Shown in pieces: positions 8,728-15,518 of a DNA stretch of 64,000 nucleotides (its first letter is position 1; the number at the start of each line of letters is the position of its first letter). The notes below the pieces were generated by a model. It worked only from the letters and a program-made list of their open reading frames with translations. It ran no database searches and was not told the DNA's origin. This DNA comes from Lentisphaerota bacterium (GTDB lineage: Bacteria > Verrucomicrobiota > Kiritimatiellia > UBA8416 > VGWJ01): positions 1-64,000 of the forward strand of contig VGWJ01000001.1 in assembly GCA_016873635.1 (NCBI GenBank), in the 5' to 3' direction. A program made the translations under genes and the position numbers.

Positions 8728-9300
8728 ATGACGATACTGGCGGCACTGCTGTTCCTGATGCTCGTGGGCGCGATCATCGCCGTCGAAACCACGAACCTGC
8801 TCTCGGCGGTCATCAGCGTGGGCGCGGTGGGCTTCCTGCTGTCCATCGCCTTCCTCTTCCTGGGCGCGCCGGACATCGCCATCACCCAGCTCGTGGTCGA
8901 AATCCTGTGCCTGGTCATCCTGATCCGCGCCACGATCAGCCGCGACCTTACGGCGGTCAGCGGCGAGCGCGAGTTCTTCGGCATGGTGGTCGGCGTGGCG
9001 CTGGTTGTGCTCGTGGCGCTGGCGGGCATCGCGGCGTTCGAGCAGTTCCCGCCCTTCGGCGAGCCGGTGATGGCGCGTTTCCCGGACGACGCGCCCTCGG
9101 CGACCTATCTCGCGGAAGGCCTGGACCGCACCGGGGCGGCCAACATCGTCACGGCGGTGATCCTCGATTTCCGGGCGTACGACACGCTGGGTGAGGCCAC
9201 GGTGCTCTTCTGCGCGATCCTCGGCGCCCTGGCCCTCATGCGCCGCCGGGCCCGGCGGCAGCGCGACGGAGACGAGACGGAGGAGGGCGACGCCGCATGA
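8728..9300 (+). CDS. DUF4040/MbhD plus MbhE-like membrane protein (MrpA C-terminal part)
   Basis: 190 aa. The first 75 residues form hydrophobic helices with GAPDIAITQLVVEILCLVILI, the signature of DUF4040 (MbhD or the MrpA C-terminus). A second part, from about residue 85, matches the MbhE-type segment, including the periplasmic TGAANIVTAVILDFRAYDTLGE. In Mrp antiporters both regions are fused to MrpA; here they are a separate gene directly after the NuoL-like subunit. It ends in an ATGA overlap with the MrpB-like gene. Confidence 0.85.
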   Translation: MTILAALLFLMLVGAIIAVETTNLLSAVISVGAVGFLLSIAFLFLGAPDIAITQLVVEILCLVILIRATISRDLTAVSGEREFFGMVVGVALVVLVALAGIAAFEQFPPFGEPVMARFPDDAPSATYLAEGLDRTGAANIVTAVILDFRAYDTLGEATVLFCAILGALALMRRRARRQRDGDETEEGDAA

Positions 9301-9794
9301 ACGATCCGCACGCGAAAGAGGGCATGAGCCTGATCGTCAAGACGGTCACCCGCTGGCTCAAGGGCTTCCTGCTGCTCTACGGCGCGTACATCGTGCTCTA
9401 CGGGCACCTGACGCCGGGCGGCGGTTTCGCGGGCGGCGTCATCGTGGCCTGCGCCTTCATCCTGGTGTTTCTCGCCTGCGGCGCGGGCATCGGCCACCGC
9501 ACCCTCGGCCGCCTGGCCGCCTCGGAGCTGGACAGCGCGGGGGCGCTGATCTTCACGGCCGTGGGCGCGCTGGGCATCGCGCTGGGCGGCGTGTTCTTCC
9601 GCAACTTCATCCGCACGCCGCCCGAGGCGCATTTCCGCCTGCTCAGCAGCGGCGTGATCCCGGTCTGCAACATCGCCATCGGTCTGAAGGTCGGCACGAG
9701 CCTCTTCATGGTGCTGGCCATACTGTCGGCCGTGCACGTGGCCGTGAAGGGCGGCCGGCGTCGCATGGTGCGGCGGCGGGAGGACAAGTCATGA
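9297..9794 (+). CDS. MrpB/MnhB-like subunit
   Basis: 165 aa, four predicted helices. The MnhB domain is recognised from YGAYIVLYGHLTPGGGFAGGVI, the most conserved part of the family, and a later GLKVGTSLFMVLA. Part of the Mrp-type antiporter module, placed between the MrpA C-terminal part and MrpC as in canonical mrp operons. The basic C-terminus overlaps the next start. Confidence 0.88.
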   Translation: MNDPHAKEGMSLIVKTVTRWLKGFLLLYGAYIVLYGHLTPGGGFAGGVIVACAFILVFLACGAGIGHRTLGRLAASELDSAGALIFTAVGALGIALGGVFFRNFIRTPPEAHFRLLSSGVIPVCNIAIGLKVGTSLFMVLAILSAVHVAVKGGRRRMVRRREDKS

Positions 9795-10138
9795 TCTACG
9801 CCCTGTGCCTGATGCTGATCGCCGTGGGGCTCTACGGCGTGGTGGTCAAGAAGAACGTCGTCAAGATCGTGATCAGCCTGGCCATCATGGAGTACGGCAT
9901 CAACCTGCTGCTGATTCTGGTGGGCTACCGCGCCGGCGGGCACGCGCCGATCATGGAGCCCGGCGCGTCCCCGGCGGAGTTCGCGGCGGGGGCGGTGGAT
10001 CCGCTGCCGCAGGCGCTGGTGCTGACCTCGATCGTGATCGGGCTGGGGGTGCTGGCGATGATGGTGGCCATCTGCATCCGGCTGTACGAGCGCTACGGCA
10101 CTTTCGACATCACCGAGATGAGACGGCTGCGCGGGTAA
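9791..10138 (+). CDS. MrpC/NuoK-like subunit
   Basis: 115 aa, three predicted transmembrane helices. NuoK/MnhC family: KKNVVKIVISLAIMEYGINLLLI contains the membrane glutamate (MEYGIN) typical of the family, and DPLPQALVLTSIVIGLG is the usual second signature. It overlaps MrpB by four bases and is five bases from the MrpD-like gene. Confidence 0.9.
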   Translation: MIYALCLMLIAVGLYGVVVKKNVVKIVISLAIMEYGINLLLILVGYRAGGHAPIMEPGASPAEFAAGAVDPLPQALVLTSIVIGLGVLAMMVAICIRLYERYGTFDITEMRRLRG

Positions 10139-10143
10139 AGCAC

Positions 10144-11619
10144 ATGGACAACCTGACGCCCATGTTCGTGGTGATTCCGCTGGCGGCGGGATTCGTCATC
10201 CCCATGGTGTCGCGCCGCTTGCGGGCGGCGTCGGACGTGTTCGGGGTGCTGGTCATGAGCGCCCTGGCGGTCATGGCGGCGGCCGGCGCGCGGCGCGGCG
10301 GGGTGTACGCCGTGGGCGACTGGGTCTCGCCCCAGGGCATCCCGCTGGGGATCGAGATGCGGCTGGACGGCCTGGCGGCGCTGCTGCTGATCGCCGTGAA
10401 CGCGATCGGGCTGGCGGCGGTCGTGTTCTCGGTGGACTACATGCGCCGCTACACCTCCAAGCTGCGCTACTACAGCCTGTTCATGTTCATGGTGGCGGGC
10501 ATGAACGGCGTGGTGCTGTCGGGCGACTTCTTCAACCTCTTCGTCTTCATGGAGATCGCGGCCATTGCGTCGTACGCGCTGGTGGGCTTCGGGTGCGGGC
10601 ACGAGGAGCTGGAGGCGTCGTTCAAGTACCTCGTGCTGGGCAGCGTGGCCTCGGCCTTCATCCTGATCGGGGTGGCGATCGTGTACAACATGACCGGCAC
10701 GTTGAACATGGCCCACGTCGCGACGCGTCTGGCGGGGCAGCCCCTGGGCCGGCCCATGGTCCTGGCGCTGGCGCTGTTCCTGTGCGGGTTCGGACTCAAG
10801 GCGGCGCTGGTTCCCTTCCATGCCTGGCTCCCCGACGCGCATCCCTCGGCGCCGGCGCCCGTGTCGGCCATGCTTTCCGGAGTGGTGATCAAGGCGCTGG
10901 GCATCTACGTCATGGCGCGGCTGCTGTTCAACGTGTTCGGCGCCGGCGCGGCCGCGCTGGCCGTCCTGCGCGGCATGGGCGCGCTCTCCATGGTGGCGGG
11001 GGTGATGCTGGCCATCGGACAATGGGACATGAAACGGCTCTTCGCCTATCACAGCATCAGCCAGATCGGCTACGTGGCCCTGGCCCTGGGCCTGGGCACG
11101 CCGCTGGGCATCGCGGGCGGCCTGTTCCACATGCTCAACCATTCCATCTTCAAGTCCCTGCTGTTCCTCACCGCCGGCGCCGTGGAATACGCCACGGGCA
11201 CGCGCGATCTCAAGCGCCTCGGGGGCCTGCGCGCGCGCATGCCGGTCACGGCGGGAACGTCGTTCGTGGCTTCCATGTCCATCGCCGGCATTCCGCCCTT
11301 CAACGGGTTCTGGAGCAAGCTGATCATCGTGCTGGCCTGCGTGCAGGCCGGGCGTCACGGGCTGGCCCTGGCCGCCGTGGCGGTGAGCCTGCTTACGCTG
11401 GCTTCTTTCCTGAAGGTGCAGCGCTACGCGTTCTTCGAGGCGGCCAAGGGGGGGACGGAACACGTCAGGGAGGCGCCGCCGCTGATGGCGCTGGCCATGG
11501 TGCTGCTGGCGCTGCTGTGCGCGGGGACGTCTCTGCTGGCGCTGACGGGGATCGCGTCGCCGGCGTTGATCGACCGGGCGGCGCAGGCCTTGCAGGCGGG
11601 AGTGTTCGGATTGCCGTGA
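10144..11619 (+). CDS. MrpD/MbhH-like antiporter subunit
   Basis: 491 aa, about 14 helices. Proton_antipo_M domain with FNLFVFMEIAAIASYAL, LKAALVPFHAWLPDAHPSAP (conserved Lys), GQWDMKRLFAYHSISQIGY and IAGIPPFNGFWSKL. This is the second antiporter-type subunit of the complex, and its gene is embedded between mrpC- and mrpE-like genes as in Mrp. The complex thus has two candidate ion-translocating channels plus any path in the NuoH-like subunit. Confidence 0.9.
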   Translation: MDNLTPMFVVIPLAAGFVIPMVSRRLRAASDVFGVLVMSALAVMAAAGARRGGVYAVGDWVSPQGIPLGIEMRLDGLAALLLIAVNAIGLAAVVFSVDYMRRYTSKLRYYSLFMFMVAGMNGVVLSGDFFNLFVFMEIAAIASYALVGFGCGHEELEASFKYLVLGSVASAFILIGVAIVYNMTGTLNMAHVATRLAGQPLGRPMVLALALFLCGFGLKAALVPFHAWLPDAHPSAPAPVSAMLSGVVIKALGIYVMARLLFNVFGAGAAALAVLRGMGALSMVAGVMLAIGQWDMKRLFAYHSISQIGYVALALGLGTPLGIAGGLFHMLNHSIFKSLLFLTAGAVEYATGTRDLKRLGGLRARMPVTAGTSFVASMSIAGIPPFNGFWSKLIIVLACVQAGRHGLALAAVAVSLLTLASFLKVQRYAFFEAAKGGTEHVREAPPLMALAMVLLALLCAGTSLLALTGIASPALIDRAAQALQAGVFGLP

Positions 11620-11629
11620 GGACACGGAC

Positions 11630-12142
11630 ATGATGCGACGGCTGGCTCTGTTCCTGCTGTGTTTCGCGGTCTGGATCGTGCTGGTCTGGCCTCCGCGGGA
11701 CGAGACCGGCGCCCTGCGCCTGGCGGACCTGTCCGCCGGCGCCCTGGCCGCCCTGCTGGCGGCCGCGGTCATGCGCGAGTTCACCTTCGAGAAGACCCGC
11801 GGCCTGCTGGACCCGCGCCGCTACCTGTGGCTGGCGGCGTACGGCGTGGTGCTGCTGTTCTACATCGTGAAAGCCAATTTTGACGTGGCCTACCGCGTGC
11901 TGCACCCCGCGATGCCGATCCGCCCCGGGATCGTCAAGGTGCGCACGTCGCTGCGCTCCGCGTCGGCCATCACGGCCCTGGCCAATTCCATAACGCTCAC
12001 GCCGGGCACGCTGACCGTGGAGGCCACGGCCGACGGCTGGCTGTACGTGCACTGGATCCATGTGACGACGACCGATCCGGAGGAGGCGGCGCGGCACATC
12101 GTGTCGCGCTTCGAGTGGTTCATCAGTCGCATTTTCGCGTAG
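11630..12142 (+). CDS. MrpE/MnhE-like subunit
   Basis: 170 aa. MnhE family: two or three N-terminal helices, then AYGVVLLFYIVKANFDVAYRVLHP and the soluble C-terminal region TALANSITLTPGTLTVEA, followed by LYVHWIHV. This is the characteristic order of the family. It lies between the MrpD- and MrpF-like genes with short spacers. Confidence 0.9.
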   Translation: MMRRLALFLLCFAVWIVLVWPPRDETGALRLADLSAGALAALLAAAVMREFTFEKTRGLLDPRRYLWLAAYGVVLLFYIVKANFDVAYRVLHPAMPIRPGIVKVRTSLRSASAITALANSITLTPGTLTVEATADGWLYVHWIHVTTTDPEEAARHIVSRFEWFISRIFA

Positions 12143-12157
12143 CCGCGGGAGGACAAG

Positions 12158-12427
12158 GTGCCGGAAACGATCTACAACCTGGCGTGCGGGGCGCTGCTGG
12201 TCTGCTGCGGCATGTGCCTGTACCGCATCGGCCTCGGGCCGACCGCGCCCGACCGGGCCGTGGCCATCGACATCCTCGGGATCGTGGTGGTCTGCTTTAC
12301 CGCCCTGCTCTCGCTGCGGACCGGCTTGAGCTACTACCTCAATATCGGCATCGCCTGGGCGATCCTCAGCTTCGTGGGCACCATCGCCCTGGCCAAGCAC
12401 CTGGAAGGTAAGGGCTTCGATGAGTGA
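12158..12427 (+). CDS. MrpF/MnhF-like subunit
   Basis: 89 aa with three helices. The family motif RIGLGPTAPDRAVAIDIL is clear. GTG start preceded by GGGAGGA. The stop lies eight bases inside the MrpG-like gene, so translation is probably coupled. Confidence 0.88.
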   Translation: MPETIYNLACGALLVCCGMCLYRIGLGPTAPDRAVAIDILGIVVVCFTALLSLRTGLSYYLNIGIAWAILSFVGTIALAKHLEGKGFDE

Positions 12428-12779
12428 TACGATCGGCGCGGTCATGCTCGCGGTCGGCATCCTGTTCAACCTGGCCGGCTGCCTGGGAATGGTGCGGCTG
12501 CCCGACGTCTACAACCGCCTGCAGGCGGCGACGAAGTGCGTCACGCTCGGCACCTGCCTGGTGCTGGGCGCGGTGGCGGTGCTGACGGCCGGCCAGTCGG
12601 CGGCCATCGCCCTGCGCGGCGCGCTGTGCATCGTGTTCATCGTGATCACCTCGCCCACGGCGGCGCACGCCCTGGCGCGCGGCGCGCACGCTTCGGGCGT
12701 GAAGCTGTGGGAAGGCAGCGTGGCCGACGCCTATGCCGCCGACGGCGAGCCGGGCGCGGCGCGCGAGGAAACGGAATGA
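12420..12779 (+). CDS. MrpG/MnhG-like subunit
   Basis: 119 aa, three helices. PhaG/MnhG family motif LAGCLGMVRLPDVYNRLQAATKC is followed by SPTAAHALARGAHASG. Last membrane gene of the Mrp-type block. Its stop overlaps the start of the ferredoxin gene (ATGA). Confidence 0.9.
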   Translation: MSDTIGAVMLAVGILFNLAGCLGMVRLPDVYNRLQAATKCVTLGTCLVLGAVAVLTAGQSAAIALRGALCIVFIVITSPTAAHALARGAHASGVKLWEGSVADAYAADGEPGAAREETE

Positions 12780-13387
12780 AGATTCCCTGCCTGCTGCAAC
12801 TGCGCATCCTGAAACTGGCGTTCAAGTCGCTTTTCTCGCGGCCCTACACGACGCGTTTTCCCGCCGAGCCCTACGAGGCGCAGAAGAGCTTCCGCGGCCG
12901 GCCGCGCTTCAGCGAGGCGGACTGCATCGGCTGCGGGGCCTGCGCGGAAGTGTGCCCCGCGGAGTGCATCGACGTGGCGGACGAAGCCGCGGCCGACCCG
13001 CCCGTGCGGCGCTTCGTGCAGCACATGGACGCCTGCATCGCCTGCGGCCAGTGCGAGCGCTACTGCACGACCGAAAAGGGCATCCGGCTGACCAACGAGT
13101 ACGCGTTCATCGGCTTCAAGCCCGCGGACTTCGAGGAGAAGGCGGCCAAACCCCTGCTGCTGTGCGAGGGATGCGGCGGCGCGATCGCGCCGCTGGACCA
13201 GATCCGCTGGCTGGCGCGCCGGCTCGGCCCCCTGGCTTTCGCCAATCCCACCGTGATGCTGGTGGCGCACGACCGTCTGGAAGTCGTGGGCGAAGGGGTA
13301 ACCCCCGGCGCGGAGACGGCGCAGCGCGCGCGGCGCATCAGCATTCTTTGCCCCAGGTGCCGCCGCGCCGCCGCCCTGGCGGTGTGA
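12776..13387 (+). CDS. Ferredoxin subunit of the hydrogenase complex (NuoI/MbhN/HycF-like)
   Basis: 203 aa. Two [4Fe-4S] motifs, CIGCGACAEVCP (near residue 44) and CIACGQCERYC (near residue 84), match the NuoI/HycF type. A C-terminal CEGCGG...CPRCRR pair looks like the rubredoxin-like zinc site seen in HycF/HyfH. A basic, hydrophobic N-terminus could sit against the membrane. Probably carries electrons from ferredoxin or the diaphorase to the small subunit. Confidence 0.88.
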   Translation: MKIPCLLQLRILKLAFKSLFSRPYTTRFPAEPYEAQKSFRGRPRFSEADCIGCGACAEVCPAECIDVADEAAADPPVRRFVQHMDACIACGQCERYCTTEKGIRLTNEYAFIGFKPADFEEKAAKPLLLCEGCGGAIAPLDQIRWLARRLGPLAFANPTVMLVAHDRLEVVGEGVTPGAETAQRARRISILCPRCRRAAALAV

Positions 13388-13396
13388 GGATGCGGA

Positions 13397-13882
13397 ATGC
13401 CCGACGCCGCGCACGCTCTGGCCGCTTCCCTGGCGCCCCTGCTGACGGGACGCGTGTGCGTCGTCGGCGTGGGCAACCGCCTGGCCGGCGACGATGCGGC
13501 CGGGCCGGCGGTGATCGACGCGCTGCGCGGGAGCGCCGCGGCCGACTGCCTGGACGCCGGCGACGCGCCGGAGAACTTCCTGGGGAAAATCCTGGCCCTG
13601 GCGCCGGACACGCTCCTGATCGTGGACGCCGTCTGCATGGGCGGGGCGCCGGGCGAAGTGCGCGTGCTCGATCCCGACCGGCTGGACGGCGCCGGCATCT
13701 CCACGCACGCGCTGTCGCTGGACGTGGCCTGCCGCTACCTGCGCGCGCGCCGCGAAATGCGCATCCGGATCGTGGGCATCCAGCCGGCCGCGGCCGATCA
13801 GGGGGCCCCGCTGAGCGAAGCGGCGCGCGCCGCGGTGCGGCTGGTCGCCGACGCGCTCCGCGCGGTTCCGCCGCGAAGCTGA
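13397..13882 (+). CDS. Hydrogenase maturation protease (HycI/peptidase M52-like)
   Basis: 161 aa. The opening signature VVGVGNRLAGDDAAG, IVDAV with the metal-binding Asp, and STHALSL with the His ligand are the three conserved sites of nickel-dependent hydrogenase proteases. Expected to remove the C-terminal tail of the large subunit after nickel insertion. Last gene of the operon. The hypA-F maturation genes are not in this window, so they must lie elsewhere if the enzyme is active. Confidence 0.88.
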   Translation: MPDAAHALAASLAPLLTGRVCVVGVGNRLAGDDAAGPAVIDALRGSAAADCLDAGDAPENFLGKILALAPDTLLIVDAVCMGGAPGEVRVLDPDRLDGAGISTHALSLDVACRYLRARREMRIRIVGIQPAAADQGAPLSEAARAAVRLVADALRAVPPRS

Positions 13883-13978
13883 GACCGGCGGCCGCACGGG
13901 ACCGGCGCCCGGCGCGCTCTCCGCATCGCCGCTCTTTCTCCGTTGCCCAACGCGCGCCGCGGGATTATGCTTTGCGGC

Positions 13979-15343
13979 ATGAATGAAGAAAACGACTTCG
14001 CGCGCATGCTGGAGGAGGCCCGCGCCCGGGGCATCCGCACCGTGGACCTGCAGTTCATCGACATCTTCGGGAACATCAAGTTCAAGACGGTGTCGTTCGA
14101 CGAATTCCTGCACGAAAAGGAATACCTGAACGGCTACGGGGTGGACGGATCGTCGATCAACGGCTACGGCGTTCCGATCGAGGAATCGGACCTGATCATC
14201 ATGCCCGACCTGAACACGTTCCGCGTCGTGCCCTGGGCCAAGGACGTGTCGCGGGTGATCTGCGACATCCATTCGCCCCCCGCGAGCGGCAAGCGCAAGG
14301 TGTTCGAGGGCGACTCGCGCTCGGTTCTGCGCAGCGCCATCGCGGGGATCGCCGACAGCCTGCGCGGCCGCGAGGGCGTCCTGGAACCCGACGCGCGCTT
14401 CGAGTATCACGTCGCCACCGAGCTCGAGTTCTTCGTGCTGCGGGCGGACCGCGAAAAAGTCGACAACCTGGGCTATTTCGACGCGCCCACGGCGCAGATG
14501 CGCGTGTTCCTGACCGAAGTCATGGAGGCCATGAACGAGATGGGCATCCGCTACGAAGTGTACCACCACGAAGTGGCGCCCTCGCAGTTCGAGTTCGACT
14601 TCCGCTACGGCGAGGCGCTGGCGATCGCCGACGCCACGGTGACGCTGAAAGACATCATCCGGAACTACGCTCAACGCAACGGGCTGCTGGCCACCTTCAT
14701 GCCCAAGCCGTTCTTCGGCATGAACGGCAGCGGGATGCACTGCCACCTGAATCTCTCCAGGTACGCGCCGGGGCGTGACGGCAAGCCGGCCAAAACCAAC
14801 CTGTTCCACGACCGGGTGGCGGGCGACCTCTCCGCCATCGGCCTGCACTTCATCGGCGGGCTGCTCGAACACGCGCGGGCCCTGACGGCCATCACGAATC
14901 CCACGTGCAACAGCTACAAGCGGCTCGTGCCGGGGTGGGAAGCGCCCGTCAACGTCGCCTGGGGCCGCAAGAACCGCACCGCCCTGGTGCGGGTGCCGCA
15001 CGGCGACCCGCGCGCCAGCCGCTGCGAGTATCGCTCGCCCGATCCGAGCTGCAACCCCTACCTCGCATTCGCCGTCACGCTGGCGGCGGGACTGGACGGC
15101 ATACGCAGGCGGATCGACCCGGGCGCGGCGACGGAGAAGGACCTGTTCCACGGCGACGCGGGCGTGCCCACGCTGCCGGGGTCGCTGGACGAAGCCCTGG
15201 ACTGCCTGGAAGCGGACGAGGCGATCTGCGAGGCGTTGGGCCCGCATGTCGTCAACAACTACCTGGCGGTCAAACGCAAGGAGGCGCGGGACTATCGCGT
15301 GCGCCCGAACAGCCTGGACTTCGAGATGTATTTGAACGTGTGA
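13979..15343 (+). CDS. Type I glutamine synthetase-like protein
   Basis: 454 aa. ATP-dependent ligation of ammonia to glutamate is the expected reaction. Visible motifs: VDGSSINGYGVPIEESD, TELEFFVL (metal-binding Glu residues), FGMNGSGMHCHLN, NSYKRLVPGWEAPV and EYRSPDPSCNPYLAF. The position of the adenylylation Tyr in the GSI-beta subgroup is not preserved (EKDLFHGD instead), so covalent control is unlikely. The chosen ATG gives a start just before NEENDFARML; an upstream in-frame ATG lacks a good binding site. About 95 bases separate it from the hydrogenase operon. Some divergence means a glutamate-amide ligase of related type is possible. Confidence 0.8.
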   Translation: MNEENDFARMLEEARARGIRTVDLQFIDIFGNIKFKTVSFDEFLHEKEYLNGYGVDGSSINGYGVPIEESDLIIMPDLNTFRVVPWAKDVSRVICDIHSPPASGKRKVFEGDSRSVLRSAIAGIADSLRGREGVLEPDARFEYHVATELEFFVLRADREKVDNLGYFDAPTAQMRVFLTEVMEAMNEMGIRYEVYHHEVAPSQFEFDFRYGEALAIADATVTLKDIIRNYAQRNGLLATFMPKPFFGMNGSGMHCHLNLSRYAPGRDGKPAKTNLFHDRVAGDLSAIGLHFIGGLLEHARALTAITNPTCNSYKRLVPGWEAPVNVAWGRKNRTALVRVPHGDPRASRCEYRSPDPSCNPYLAFAVTLAAGLDGIRRRIDPGAATEKDLFHGDAGVPTLPGSLDEALDCLEADEAICEALGPHVVNNYLAVKRKEARDYRVRPNSLDFEMYLNV

Positions 15344-15518
15344 CGAAGCGGGGACGGCGGAGACCGCCGGCCTCCACGGGCCGCCGCGCGGCCCGGAACG
15401 GGATGGCCGGCCGCCGGGACGCGGCCCAGCTCCGGCCGCCTTCGCCGGCGCGTTCCGGCGGCCAGGCCGGACCCGCTGCGGAACGAAAACCGGGAACCGA
15501 CAACCGGACGCTCCATCC

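Noticed and set aside
6252-9029. Minus-strand ORF of 925 aa
   Set aside because: Antisense to the hydrogenase large subunit, NuoL-like and DUF4040 genes; low-complexity composition with no motif.
1409-13882. Respiratory complex I (nuo) operon
   Set aside because: Both nickel-binding Cys pairs are intact in the large subunit, a maturation protease is present, and NuoE/F/G/N/J are missing.
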